Below, piece after piece: positions 7,829 to 16,691 of a DNA stretch of 64,000 nucleotides. The notes under the pieces were generated by a model. It worked only from the letters and a program-made list of their open reading frames with translations. It was not told the DNA's origin and searched no databases. Numbering within the stretch: the first letter of the stretch is position 1; the number at the start of each line of letters is the position of its first letter. Origin of the DNA: an uncultured Pseudomonadota bacterium. Lineage in GTDB: Bacteria; Myxococcota_A; UBA796; SXON01. Made by a program: the position numbers and the translations under genes. The stretch is taken from positions 62,001 to 126,000 of the forward strand of contig CAISIK010000027.1 in assembly GCA_903885375.1 (NCBI GenBank), read 5' to 3'.

Positions 7829-9307
7829 CTAGCCCGGGGCGGGAGCCGGGGCGGGAGCCGGTTCGGGAGCGGGAGCCGGAGCCGGGGTGGGCTCGGGGGC
7901 CGGCGCGGGGGCCGGGGTGGCAGTGGCGCACGCGGCCACGGCCTCGGCGAGCTGCGCCTTGGCATCATCCACGAAGGTGGTCATGTCGGCCACCATCGCG
8001 AGGTCCTTCTCCGCGATGACCGGCTTCGCCTGCTCGATGACCATGGGCACGAGGTCCATGACGCCGGAGGGGCTGGTCGCGAGGCACTCCCCGTACTTCG
8101 CGATGTCGGCTTCCATCGACTTGATGGTGACATCCATCGCGGCGAGGCGCTCGGCATCACGCTTGGCGCGCTCCTCGGCCTCGATGCGCTTGCGCTCGAT
8201 CTCGGCTTTGCGCTTCTTCTCCGCCTCTTCGAGGGACTTGATCTCGTCCTTCAGCTTGAAGATGTCGTCGGTGGGAGAGATCGTGCCGGCGCTGGTGGTC
8301 ACGAAGGTGTCCAGGATGCCTGCGGCCTTGGTGAACTTCTTCGTGTAGTGCATGTGCAGCATGACCGCGTTGGTGGTCAGCGTGCGGTTCGTCGGGTCGC
8401 GCTTGAGCAGGGAGTCGTAGATCTTCTCGGACTCGTCGTACTCCTTCTCGCCGCGCAGCGCGATGGCGTAGCCCATCTGGATGTCGACGTTGGCGGGGTA
8501 CTGCTTGGCGATCGGCTCGAAGCAGGTGCGCGCGAGCGGGTAGTCGCCCGAGTTGAGCGCCACGTACCCGAGGTTGAGGTTCGCCTCGAGGTTGGAGGGA
8601 TCCACCTTCAGCGCCGTGCGGAACTGCTCGATGGCAGCGGATTCGTTGTGCTGGGCGAGGTGGGTCACGCCCATGTTGTTGTAGATACCCGCGTCGGCAT
8701 CGTTCAGCGTGCGGGCCTTTTCCGCGGCCAGCGTGCTCATGCCGTAGTCGCCCTTGGCGTAGTAGGCGCGGGAGAGGTTGCGGTAGGCGCCGACGTTCTT
8801 CGGGTCGCGCGCCAGCACTTCCTGCGCTTCGGCCACCGCCTCGTCGTACATCTTGGCGGAGGTGTAGGCATCCACCAGGTTGTTGCGGGCTTCGATGTCG
8901 TCGGGGTGGGCATCGACGTAGGCCTTCAACGCCGTGGCGCCCTCGGCCGCCTTGCCGTTGGCGACCAGCGCCCCGCCGAGGTTGAACACCGCGGCCGAGA
9001 AGTCGGGCTGCAGCTCGACGGCCTTGCGGTAGTAGGTCTCTGCCTTGGCAAGGTCGCCCGTGCGTTCGGCGGCATAACCAGCGTTGAACCACGCCTTGGT
9101 GTAGGAACCGTCGGCGGTGGTGGCGGCCTCGAACCGGGCGAGCGCGCCGGCGTAGTCGGCGGTACCGCCGGCTCCCCCGAGGAGCTTCACGCCGGCGGCG
9201 AATTCGGCCTTGGGATCGACCTGCGCCGCGGCGTTGGGGTCGGTCTCGAGGGGCTTCTTCTCGCCACAGCCAGTGAGGACGAGCGCGATGAGGAGGATTC
9301 GGAGCAT
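7829..9307 (-). CDS. nfsE: TPR lipoprotein, NfsE/GltE (AglT)-like
   Basis: 492 residues. The N-terminus MLRILLIALVLTGCGEKK is a lipoprotein signal with lipobox LTGC. Residues ~45-310 are tetratricopeptide repeats (for example KAWFNAGYAAERTGDLAKAE and SNLEANLNLGYVALNSGDY). A Lys/Glu/Arg-rich coiled coil follows at ~325-395, then a Pro-Ala tail built from PAPAPEP units. Its family counterpart in the Myxococcus gliding complex is the outer-membrane TPR lipoprotein GltE, and in the spore-coat complex NfsE. The start lies 3 bases after the stop of nfsD, so the two are coupled. The acidic Pro-Ala tail is likely a flexible extension. Confidence 0.85.
   Translation of the reverse strand: MLRILLIALVLTGCGEKKPLETDPNAAAQVDPKAEFAAGVKLLGGAGGTADYAGALARFEAATTADGSYTKAWFNAGYAAERTGDLAKAETYYRKAVELQPDFSAAVFNLGGALVANGKAAEGATALKAYVDAHPDDIEARNNLVDAYTSAKMYDEAVAEAQEVLARDPKNVGAYRNLSRAYYAKGDYGMSTLAAEKARTLNDADAGIYNNMGVTHLAQHNESAAIEQFRTALKVDPSNLEANLNLGYVALNSGDYPLARTCFEPIAKQYPANVDIQMGYAIALRGEKEYDESEKIYDSLLKRDPTNRTLTTNAVMLHMHYTKKFTKAAGILDTFVTTSAGTISPTDDIFKLKDEIKSLEEAEKKRKAEIERKRIEAEERAKRDAERLAAMDVTIKSMEADIAKYGECLATSPSGVMDLVPMVIEQAKPVIAEKDLAMVADMTTFVDDAKAQLAEAVAACATATPAPAPAPEPTPAPAPAPEPAPAPAPAPG
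7832..7921 (-). repeat. Short tandem repeat coding the Pro-Ala-Glu tail of NfsE
   Basis: About 90 bases of degenerate GC-rich repeats (units near CCGGGGCGGGAG on the plus strand) at the 3' end of nfsE, translating as PAPAPEP-type units. Such repeats are prone to slippage, so tail length may vary between strains. Confidence 0.7.
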
Positions 9308-9310
9308 GGC

Positions 9311-12300
9311 TTAGGGCTCTTTTTCGAAGGAGGCGGTCTTGGCCGAGGGCGCGGAGAAGCGCGGCGAAGGGATGGTCTCGAAGAGGCCAGGGTACTCATC
9401 CGGCGCCAGCACGCCGAGACGACGCGTGGCTTCTGCAGTGCTCTCGTCGTACAGCGAGAGCTCGTACGCCTTGGTGAGGGCCGCGCTGTAGAAGGTCGCG
9501 GCCTTCTGGGTGGCCGGGTAGGCCTTGTCTTCCAGCGCCATCCGGTAGATTTCCTTCTGGTCCTCGGTGAGGTAGGTCGGAATGTACGAGTTGAGCAGGG
9601 TCGACGCGAGGTCTTCCGAGGCGTGCCCAAGGCGGACGAGCGAGGCGGTACCCCACTTGCCCGCGCCGGAGGAGATGATCTTGTTGTAGGTCGCTTCCAG
9701 TGCGCTGAAGGCCTTCACCTTGTTCTTGAGCTGCTCGAGCAGGAGCTTGTCGACCTGCTTCTGCGGCAGCTTCTTGTCGCCGGGGCCGCTCACCTTCATG
9801 GCCATGTAGGCGGCATACTCCGGCTCGGAGAGCGCGAAGAGCATCTGCGCGTAGGCTTCGGTGGCCACTTCGCCACTGGCGCCGGCCGCCTTCTGCCCCT
9901 CGTAGAAGGTCACGCCGTCCTTCCAGTGCTGCGTGAGCTTCGGCGCCATGCCGATCTTGTCCATCATCAGCCCGTAGCGGAGCCGCGCGAACATCATCTC
10001 GTCGAACGTGTACTGCACGGGGGGCGGGGCGCCCTTGACCGGGCGGCCGGTCGCCACCGAGAACACGCCCATGTAGACCTTGCTGGCCTCGGCGTACTTG
10101 CCGTTGGCTTCGTAGATCTTGGCGATTTCGAGCTGCACACCGTTGATGTTGGGCTCGGTCTTGTAGGTGCCCATGTACTTCTGGTAGTCGCCAATCGACT
10201 GCTCCCACTGGCCCATCGCGCCGCGGAACAGCGCCGCGGAGAAGATGGCGTCCTTCGAGCCAGGGTGCGCCTGGTCCATGGAGTACAGGCGCTCGTACCA
10301 TTCGGCGGCGTGCGTGAAGTCGGCGGTGGACTCGTAGTCGAACCCGAGCGCGGCCACCTGGTCCTTGTAGTACTTGGACTTGGGGAAGTTCTCCACGATC
10401 TCGTGGCGAACCTTCATGGCATCGCGGGTGCGGCCGAGGTCGTGGTAGTACACGCTCGCGTTGTTCAACGCGAGGTCGGCGTTCTGCGACTTCGGGAATT
10501 CCTTGTAGAACGCCCAGTAGTCCGCCGCGCCCTTGGCCTTGTCGTTCGACTTCTTGAAGCCGACCTCGATGAGCTTGAGCGAGGAGTTCTCGTAGATGCC
10601 GAAGACCTCCTTCTTGAAGCCGTCGGAGCCAAGGCCGTCCTGATCGTAGAAGGCCTTGCTGACCTCCTTCAGGTTGGGCCAGTCCTCGACGAGCGTGAAG
10701 CTGTCGAGGATGAGGTTCGCGGCCTGCTCGGCTTCCTTCGACTTCGGGTCCATCCCGATGACGATGCGGAACCGGTCGGACGCGTCCTTGAACTGGTTGT
10801 TGTTGTACAACAGGTACGCGGACTTGTAGATGATGCTCCGGACCTTGGCATCATCCGGGTACAGCTTGGCGAACTGGTCGAGCGCCGTGAGCAGCTTCTT
10901 CTCCCAGTCGGTGAGCTCGATCGGCTCGGTGCCGGAGCCGGGGCCGTCGGACTTCTTGTCCTTCTTCACGAACTCGTCGGCCGCGAAGATCGCGGATTCG
11001 GCGCAGAACTTGGAGTGCTTGCCCTTCGGGTCCATCGCGACGACCTTCATGTACTGGTCGTAGGCGACGTCGAACTTCTTCAGCTTGTAGAGCAGCTCGC
11101 CATAGTCGTGCCGCATGTCGTAGCTGTACTTCGAGTCGGGGAACTCCTCGAGGTACGTGGCGTACGCGCCTTCGGCGAGGGCACGCACGCGCTTCTGGGC
11201 CTCGCCCGTGAGCTTGTTGCCCTCGATCTGGTAGTTGGTGGCCACCGTACGCAGGCTCTTCTCGATGAGCTCCTGCGCGGACTTGATCGACTCGGTGTTG
11301 CTCGCGTTGGCGCGCGCCCAGGAGCTCGACTTGCCGTACTGGGTGCGGAGGCGGTCGATCTCCGCGATCGTGTCCTCCTTCTTGCCCATCTTGGTGAGGC
11401 ACTGGATGATTTCGTTCTGGTACTCGGGGGCTGTCGGCGCCGTCGGCTGCTCGGTGATGAGCCGGCGGTAGGTCTGGATGGCCTGCTCGAACTTGCCCTG
11501 CTCGAAGTAGGTGGCGGCGAGCCGCTTGAGCATGTCGCGTACGAGTTCGGGGCGGCCGAGCTTGCCGAAGTACTCGTAGGCTTCGTCGAGGTTGCCGGCG
11601 TCGGCAAAGAAGCGGACGAGGTCCTTGAGCGCTTCATCCTGGAGCTGGATGTTGCCCTTGGTGTTCGCCTGCTTCGTCGAGTAGTCGACCACGGTCTTCA
11701 TCGTGTCGATGGCCTTGCCGTACTCGCCGACGTTGTACCAGCACCACGCGAGCTTGTAGTTCGCGAAGGCGTACTTCTCGAAGTCGCGGAAGGAGGCGGC
11801 GCGCTGGTACGCGGTGAGCGCCTTCATCGCTTCGTTCTTGTCGAAGTAGTACTCGCCGATGAGCAGGTAGGCATCGGGGATGAAGCGGCTGTCCTGGTAG
11901 GTCTTCACCAACCGGGTGAGCTCGAGGTTGCTCTCATCGCGACGCTTGGCATCACCCGTGGCGTTGGCGATCTCGTTGAGCGCCTGGCCCAGGTAGAAGG
12001 TGGCCTCGTCGGCACGCTGGAACTGCGGGTAGTTCTGGAGGATCTGGCGATACAGCTTGATGCTGCGCTCCTGCCAGGAGGCGGAGGCCGCGTGATCCTG
12101 CGGAATCTTGTCGGGCTCGCACTTCGGGGTGTTGAAGCACTTGTCGAACTCGGCGCTGTAGGCCTCCATCTCGCCCTGGTACAGGAAGCGGCCCTCTTCG
12201 AAGAAGAGGTCGGCGAGGCGGAGCAGCATCTCGGCCTTCTGGTCACCCTCGAGCACCGAGTCCTTCAGCAGCTGCTTCAGGCGCTCGATGGACTCCATGC

Positions 12301-12502
12301 GCGCCGCGTGGGCCTTCTCCTCGAACTCCTTCTGCGCGGCATCACGGGCGCTGGCGTCGGTGGCCTTGAGCACGCGGCGATCGCCGCGGGCACCGCGGTC
12401 CTGGGCCATGGCCTGGTCGGGCGCGACGAGCGAGCCCGCCAGCGGGATGACCGCCAGGGCGAGGAGCAGGTTGGAACGAAGGAACTTGAATCGGAACATC
12501 AT
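9311..12502 (-). CDS. nfsD: Giant periplasmic TPR protein, NfsD/GltD (AgmU)-like
   Basis: 1063 residues, the largest protein of the cluster. A signal peptide of about 34 residues ends in AMA. The rest is almost entirely TPR-like helical repeats in which aromatic and alanine positions recur (for example ATFYLGQALNEIANA, ADAYWAFYKEF-type units). The family match by size, location and repeats is GltD/AgmU, a periplasmic part of the Myxococcus focal-adhesion gliding machinery, and its paralogue NfsD of the spore-coat machinery. It is preceded by nfsC with a 65-base gap and followed by nfsE after 3 bases. No enzymatic motif is visible, and a scaffold or tether role across the periplasm is the likely function. 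Confidence 0.83.
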   Translation of the reverse strand: MMFRFKFLRSNLLLALAVIPLAGSLVAPDQAMAQDRGARGDRRVLKATDASARDAAQKEFEEKAHAARMESIERLKQLLKDSVLEGDQKAEMLLRLADLFFEEGRFLYQGEMEAYSAEFDKCFNTPKCEPDKIPQDHAASASWQERSIKLYRQILQNYPQFQRADEATFYLGQALNEIANATGDAKRRDESNLELTRLVKTYQDSRFIPDAYLLIGEYYFDKNEAMKALTAYQRAASFRDFEKYAFANYKLAWCWYNVGEYGKAIDTMKTVVDYSTKQANTKGNIQLQDEALKDLVRFFADAGNLDEAYEYFGKLGRPELVRDMLKRLAATYFEQGKFEQAIQTYRRLITEQPTAPTAPEYQNEIIQCLTKMGKKEDTIAEIDRLRTQYGKSSSWARANASNTESIKSAQELIEKSLRTVATNYQIEGNKLTGEAQKRVRALAEGAYATYLEEFPDSKYSYDMRHDYGELLYKLKKFDVAYDQYMKVVAMDPKGKHSKFCAESAIFAADEFVKKDKKSDGPGSGTEPIELTDWEKKLLTALDQFAKLYPDDAKVRSIIYKSAYLLYNNNQFKDASDRFRIVIGMDPKSKEAEQAANLILDSFTLVEDWPNLKEVSKAFYDQDGLGSDGFKKEVFGIYENSSLKLIEVGFKKSNDKAKGAADYWAFYKEFPKSQNADLALNNASVYYHDLGRTRDAMKVRHEIVENFPKSKYYKDQVAALGFDYESTADFTHAAEWYERLYSMDQAHPGSKDAIFSAALFRGAMGQWEQSIGDYQKYMGTYKTEPNINGVQLEIAKIYEANGKYAEASKVYMGVFSVATGRPVKGAPPPVQYTFDEMMFARLRYGLMMDKIGMAPKLTQHWKDGVTFYEGQKAAGASGEVATEAYAQMLFALSEPEYAAYMAMKVSGPGDKKLPQKQVDKLLLEQLKNKVKAFSALEATYNKIISSGAGKWGTASLVRLGHASEDLASTLLNSYIPTYLTEDQKEIYRMALEDKAYPATQKAATFYSAALTKAYELSLYDESTAEATRRLGVLAPDEYPGLFETIPSPRFSAPSAKTASFEKEP

Positions 12503-12567
12503 CGACGACTCCGGGTCGCGTCGGCGTCAGACATTGGGGGGCGAGTGAAGGTTCTCGGAGAGCCGAG

Positions 12568-14409
12568 CTACTTGCACTTTGCCTGTTCGGTGTAGTGGTA
12601 CCAACCCAGCTCATCCTTCCAATACTCGCCGTTGAACGGCCAGTAGATGAAGCGGGGTGAAGTGGCGAAGTCGGTGTCCTGGCTCTTCGCGGTGTCCTTC
12701 AGGTCGATGTTCTGCATGCTGTACGTGTAGTCCGCACGGCGAGCATCCACGACTTCGAACTGGATGATCTGGGCCTGGCCGATGAGCTCGCTCATCTGCT
12801 TGGTGACCGTGACCATGTTGCGGAGAAGGGCGCGGCCGGCGCGCTTCTTCAGGCGCTCCCGGCTTTCGGCGATGATCTTCATCGTCTCTTCGCCCACCGC
12901 GGTCTTCCACTGCGACTTCTGCGAGAGGATCAGCTGCTCTTCCGTGTCGAGCAGCGCGAGGTGCTGGACGAGGCCGGCCAGCTCCTGGTCGCGGAGCAAG
13001 CGGAGGAAGAGGGACTTCGGCAGCAGGGTTTCGCCCTTGCTTTCGAAGTAGCGCTCGTAGGCCTGATCGGAGAGCTTGCGGCCTTCCTCCGAGGAGTACG
13101 TCTTCAGCGTGTCCTTCAGCTCCTGGTGGATCGGCACGTACGTGGCTTCGAACTCCTTCAGCGTGCGCTCGACGTCGTCGAACTGGCAGAGGTTGAAGTA
13201 GGTCAGCGCGCGGAGCACCGTGGCTTCCGGGATGAACTCGTTGTCGGCGTAGTACGGGCTCTCGACGGTGAGGACCTCGCCGAGGGTGTAGTTGAGGTCG
13301 CTGAGCATGAACAGCGTCCACGCCATTTCGAACTGCGCTTCGGCCCAGTAGACGCTGTCGCGCGGGACCTGGGAGTAGTACTCCTTGGCCTGATCGTACT
13401 GCGCGATGCCGTAGTAGATGCGTGCGATGTTGAGCACCGCGAGCTCGCGGAGCTTGTCGAGGGCTTCGAGCTCCTGGAGCGTGGGCGCGTCGACCTTGGT
13501 CTTGGCCACTTCGGAGAACGACCGCACCGCCGACTTGAGCTTGCCCTGCTTGTTGTCGATGACGCCCACCAGGTAGGTGGCGCGGGTGTAGAGGTCGGAC
13601 TTCTCGCTCACCTGCTGGAGCATCTTCTTGGCGTCGGAGAGTCGATCCGCCTCGTAGTACTGCAGGCCGAGGAGGTAGTAGAGCTGGTTCCGGGCCGACC
13701 GGGGGTAATCCTCGGGCGAGATCTTCTCGACGACCTTCTCGAGGTCGGTGACATCGCCCGTGTACTTGTAGATCGCCACCAGCTTCGGGAGCGCGTACTT
13801 GAAGTAGGGATTCCCCGTACCCTTCTTCAGCACTTCGATGAAGTAGTACTGCGCCGAGTGGTACATCTTGAGGTCGTAGAGCGACATCCCCATGTAGTAG
13901 AGGATCTTGCTCTCCTTCTCGGGGTACGTGTTGTCCTTGAGGAGGTCGTGCAGGGCGAGACTGGCCGAGAGCGGCTTCTTCGCCTTGTACTGGCGGATGG
14001 CGTCGTCGAGCTTCTCCGGGTCCTTGCCGGCCTCTTCGTCGCTGTCCTTGTCGGAGAGCTCCTTGCGGGAGGAGTCCTTGCCCACGCTGGTGTCCTTCTC
14101 GAAGGAGTCGCGCGAGGCGGCCTTCTTCGACTTGGGCGCGGGAAGCTCCTCGTCGTCGGCGGGCTCGGCCGGGGCATCCTTCGGGGCGGAGTTCGCGGCG
14201 ATCATCTTCTTGACCGCAGCCACCACGGGATCGGGCGCGCCCTCGTTGGTGAGGCAGCGCACGAAGTCGGCCGTGAACGACTCGCCCGAGCCTTCGATGG
14301 TCTGCACCACGATGCTCTCGGGAACGTTCACGTTGACCATGTTCATCACTTCATCGCAGGTCAGCGCGTGGGCCGGCGCCGCGAGGGTGAGCAGGAGGAG
14401 CGGAGACAT
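12568..14409 (-). CDS. nfsC: Periplasmic TPR protein, NfsC/GltC-like
   Basis: 613 residues. The short signal peptide MSPLLLLTLAAPAHA is followed by a small conserved-looking N-terminal domain containing two cysteines (TCDEVMNMV... VRCLTNEG, about residues 17-75). Next come an acidic/basic low-complexity linker (~95-135) and TPR-like helices to the end. The Myxococcus counterparts GltC and NfsC are periplasmic TPR proteins working with the A and B barrels. The start codon directly abuts the stop of nfsB (no spacer), which implies tight translational coupling. Confidence 0.82.
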   Translation of the reverse strand: MSPLLLLTLAAPAHALTCDEVMNMVNVNVPESIVVQTIEGSGESFTADFVRCLTNEGAPDPVVAAVKKMIAANSAPKDAPAEPADDEELPAPKSKKAASRDSFEKDTSVGKDSSRKELSDKDSDEEAGKDPEKLDDAIRQYKAKKPLSASLALHDLLKDNTYPEKESKILYYMGMSLYDLKMYHSAQYYFIEVLKKGTGNPYFKYALPKLVAIYKYTGDVTDLEKVVEKISPEDYPRSARNQLYYLLGLQYYEADRLSDAKKMLQQVSEKSDLYTRATYLVGVIDNKQGKLKSAVRSFSEVAKTKVDAPTLQELEALDKLRELAVLNIARIYYGIAQYDQAKEYYSQVPRDSVYWAEAQFEMAWTLFMLSDLNYTLGEVLTVESPYYADNEFIPEATVLRALTYFNLCQFDDVERTLKEFEATYVPIHQELKDTLKTYSSEEGRKLSDQAYERYFESKGETLLPKSLFLRLLRDQELAGLVQHLALLDTEEQLILSQKSQWKTAVGEETMKIIAESRERLKKRAGRALLRNMVTVTKQMSELIGQAQIIQFEVVDARRADYTYSMQNIDLKDTAKSQDTDFATSPRFIYWPFNGEYWKDELGWYHYTEQAKCK

Positions 14410-15270
14410 CTACTTCATCCCCGGGAAGAAGAAGGAAACGTTCGTCTGGACGATGAGGTTGTTCTTCATCTCCAGGGTCGTGGACTTGACGGTTTCGATG
14501 TAGGTCATCGACTTCACCTCGGCCCGGAGGGCCACTGACTCGCTGAAGGCGATGCGGGCGCCGCCGCCCATGACCGTGGTGGGGTGCACCTGGCTGGCCG
14601 TGCGGTGCGCAGGACCATCCGGTGGCTCATCTTCGGCCTGGAGGGCGACGATGTCGTCTTCCGTGGCGGTGATGCCGAGCCCGACGGTGCCGTACACGTC
14701 GAACGCGATGATGCTGTTGCCGGCGGCAACCTTGCCGTAGATCGGGGCGAACTGCAGGCCGACGGAGCCGTGCGCGGTGAGCCGCGAGATGTCGGGCGAC
14801 ACGCTGTTCTTCTCGAGGAGCTGGCAGGACAGCGGCTTCCAGTCGGGGTCATCGCAGCCGCCCTGACCGAGGACAGGGCTGTAGGCGGCGGTGGCCTCGA
14901 TCGCGAAGATCTCGGTGGCGTGGTAGTCGAAGACCGCCCCGAGGATGTACCGGTTGAGGAAGGGATCGTTGGCGACGAAGCCGAGCGACGGGCCGATCTC
15001 GTAGCGGTGCAGCTTCATGAAGGTCTTCGGCTGGATGGTCTTGATGACCTTGCGCTTGCGCTTCGGTTCCTCGACCTTCTTGGCCGATTCGACCTTGCCG
15101 GACTTCACGGCTTCGCGCTCGGCCTTCACCGAGTCTTCGTCTTCTTCTTCATCCTGCGCCACGGCTTCGACGGCGAGGCTCGGGGAGCCGGAGTCGACCG
15201 CGAGCCCGGCGTCGACTTCGTCGGCCAGGGCCATCGGAGCGATGGCGAGGGAAAGGGCAATGCTCAGCAT
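14410..15270 (-). CDS. nfsB: Outer-membrane beta-barrel protein, NfsB/GltB-like
   Basis: 286 residues with a signal peptide (MLSIALSLAIAPMALA), an acidic/basic linker (~35-75) and a barrel region that starts at the family-like MKLHRYEIGPSLGFVANDPF and proceeds through alternating strands to the C-terminus. The same opening motif (aromatic-Arg-aromatic-Glu followed by a V/Y-xN-P/S turn) appears in the next gene upstream, so nfsA and nfsB are paralogues, as they are in Myxococcus. The predicted site is the outer membrane, as part of the barrel pair of the Nfs/Glt complex. Stop and next start abut (14410/14409). Confidence 0.82.
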   Translation of the reverse strand: MLSIALSLAIAPMALADEVDAGLAVDSGSPSLAVEAVAQDEEEDEDSVKAEREAVKSGKVESAKKVEEPKRKRKVIKTIQPKTFMKLHRYEIGPSLGFVANDPFLNRYILGAVFDYHATEIFAIEATAAYSPVLGQGGCDDPDWKPLSCQLLEKNSVSPDISRLTAHGSVGLQFAPIYGKVAAGNSIIAFDVYGTVGLGITATEDDIVALQAEDEPPDGPAHRTASQVHPTTVMGGGARIAFSESVALRAEVKSMTYIETVKSTTLEMKNNLIVQTNVSFFFPGMK

Positions 15271-15286
15271 CGGGTGTCCTGGCCGC

Positions 15287-16174
15287 TCAGAAGTTGAAGA
15301 TGCGGGGCTTCATCTTCGGAATGAAGATGCTGATGCCGCCGGTGGTGATGAACGCCGTCTGGACCTCGTTGTTGAGGACCTGCGGCTGTCCGGTGGTGGG
15401 GTCCACGTCGCCGACGATGTAGTCGGCCTCGGGGCCGATGAACACCAGCGTTCGCGCGTCGATCTTCAGGGCGATGCTCGGCGAGAGGAACACATTGATG
15501 CCGGCACCGAGGTTCACGGCGGGGCTGAACTGCGTGCTGGGCTGCGGCTCGACGTACACCGGGTCGTCGGAGTTGCCCGAGCGGTAGTCCTCGGAGATCG
15601 TGGCCACGTCCTTGCTGATGGCGAGGAGGCCGACGCCGCCGGTGCCGTACACGTCGAAGTTCACGACGCCTTCACCGATGAGGTTGATCTTGCCGTAGAC
15701 AGGCGCCCAGCGCGCGCTGAAGGCGGCGGCCATCTGGAGCCGATCGATCGGCTGCTGGAACTTCGTCTTGGGATCGCCCTGGTAGGCGATGTCCAACAAG
15801 GTGCGGGTGAGCCCCTTCACGCCGGAAACGCCGCTGTTCGGCGAGTACATGAAGGCGGCCTCGACCGCGAACCGCTCGCTGAAGTGGTAGGCGAGGAAGG
15901 CCCCACCCACGTACACGTCGGCGAAGGAGTTGTTCGGCACGTACCCGAGGGCGGGCGCGAATTCGAACCGGTTCGTCTTCAGGAAGAAGCGGTTCCGGAT
16001 TGGATCCGGAATGGGCTTCTTCCCGTTGAATTCGCCGAGGGCTACCTCGGCGGAGTTCTTTTCGCGAGCGAACGCCACATCCGGCGTGAGCAACCCCGTT
16101 GCCATGATGGCAAGGGCGGCCGCACCACCGAGAAGGCGCGAGATGGGTCCGAGAAGGCGACCTGCAGGCTTCAT
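15287..16174 (-). CDS. nfsA: Outer-membrane beta-barrel protein, NfsA/GltA-like
   Basis: 295 residues from the ATG at 16174, which gives a signal peptide of ~36 residues ending DVAFA and has GGAG seven bases upstream. An upstream in-frame start is possible but would add 20 residues before the signal. The barrel region begins FLKTNRFEFAPALGYVPNNS, parallel to the opening of NfsB, and holds the matching strand FDVYGTGGVGL (FDVYGTVGLGI in NfsB). It is the first gene of the eight-gene cluster and probably forms the outer-membrane platform with NfsB. Confidence 0.82.
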   Translation of the reverse strand: MKPAGRLLGPISRLLGGAAALAIMATGLLTPDVAFAREKNSAEVALGEFNGKKPIPDPIRNRFFLKTNRFEFAPALGYVPNNSFADVYVGGAFLAYHFSERFAVEAAFMYSPNSGVSGVKGLTRTLLDIAYQGDPKTKFQQPIDRLQMAAAFSARWAPVYGKINLIGEGVVNFDVYGTGGVGLLAISKDVATISEDYRSGNSDDPVYVEPQPSTQFSPAVNLGAGINVFLSPSIALKIDARTLVFIGPEADYIVGDVDPTTGQPQVLNNEVQTAFITTGGISIFIPKMKPRIFNF

Positions 16175-16224
16175 TCCAGCACTCCGCTGTCCAACTTGCC
16201 CCGGGTGGGATCCGAGGGCGCCGC

Positions 16225-16233
16225 ACCATAGCA
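16225..16233 (-). promoter_or_regulatory. Candidate extended -10 promoter of the nfsA-H cluster
   Basis: On the minus strand TGCTATGGT matches an extended -10 element (TGnTATAAT-like). It lies about 50 bases before the nfsA start in the 99-base gap between nfsA and a divergent gene. There is no good -35, so the call is tentative. Confidence 0.35.
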
Positions 16234-16273
16234 CGGAACGGCTGGTTAGGTAGGTGGGCAGGTGAGGGGGGCG

Positions 16274-16684
16274 ATGATGTTGCTGCTGCTGCTGGCGCGG
16301 GCACTGGCGGGCGAAGCGGCGCTCGTGGGGCCCACCGCTCCGGTGGCTCCGGGCGATCCCGTGAGCTTCACCTACACGCTCGAAGGGGTGTCCTGGCTGG
16401 ATGGCTGTGCGCCCGTCGAGCTGGAACAGCAGGAGGGCGATCGCTGGGTGGCGGTGGCCCGGAAGACCTGCTCCGCCAGCCTCGTGGCCACGCAGGTGGA
16501 GGGAGCGTTGGTGCTGTCCGTGCCGTCGCCACCCGTGGGTACGTACCGGGCTGCGGTCACCTTCGGCGTGGGCTGCGTTGCAGGCCGAACCTTCCCCGTT
16601 GCGGCCTGCCAGACGCTCGACTTCGTGCGGTCCTCGCCCTTCACGGTGGTAGCGCGCTTGGCGGAGCCGGCCCAGGGCCGCTAG
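16274..16684 (+). CDS. Small secreted protein, function unknown
   Basis: 136 residues from the ATG at 16274 (GAGGGG in front); a GTG at 16262 is an alternative. A hydrophobic signal peptide (MMLLLLLARALAGEA) leads into a compact domain with four cysteines and Pro/Val-rich strands, resembling a small Ig-like or C2-like beta sandwich (start APGDPVSFTYTLEG). It is the only plus-strand gene between nfsA and the receptor operon. It is divergent from nfsA and ends 7 bases before the stop of the convergent gene. No family was recognised. Confidence 0.6.
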   Translation: MMLLLLLARALAGEAALVGPTAPVAPGDPVSFTYTLEGVSWLDGCAPVELEQQEGDRWVAVARKTCSASLVATQVEGALVLSVPSPPVGTYRAAVTFGVGCVAGRTFPVAACQTLDFVRSSPFTVVARLAEPAQGR

Positions 16685-16691
16685 CGGTCGC

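Noticed and set aside
7832-7921. GC-rich tandem repeats resembling a short repeat array
   Set aside because: Units are 12-18 bases, contiguous and in frame inside nfsE (Pro-Ala tail); no spacers, so not CRISPR.
7793-12595. 1600-codon open frame on the plus strand opposite nfsE and nfsD
   Set aside because: It is antisense to two genes with clear signal peptides, TPR repeats and family resemblance. Its translation is Val/Gly/Leu/Arg-rich low complexity, as expected of a frame read from the complement of GC-rich coding DNA.
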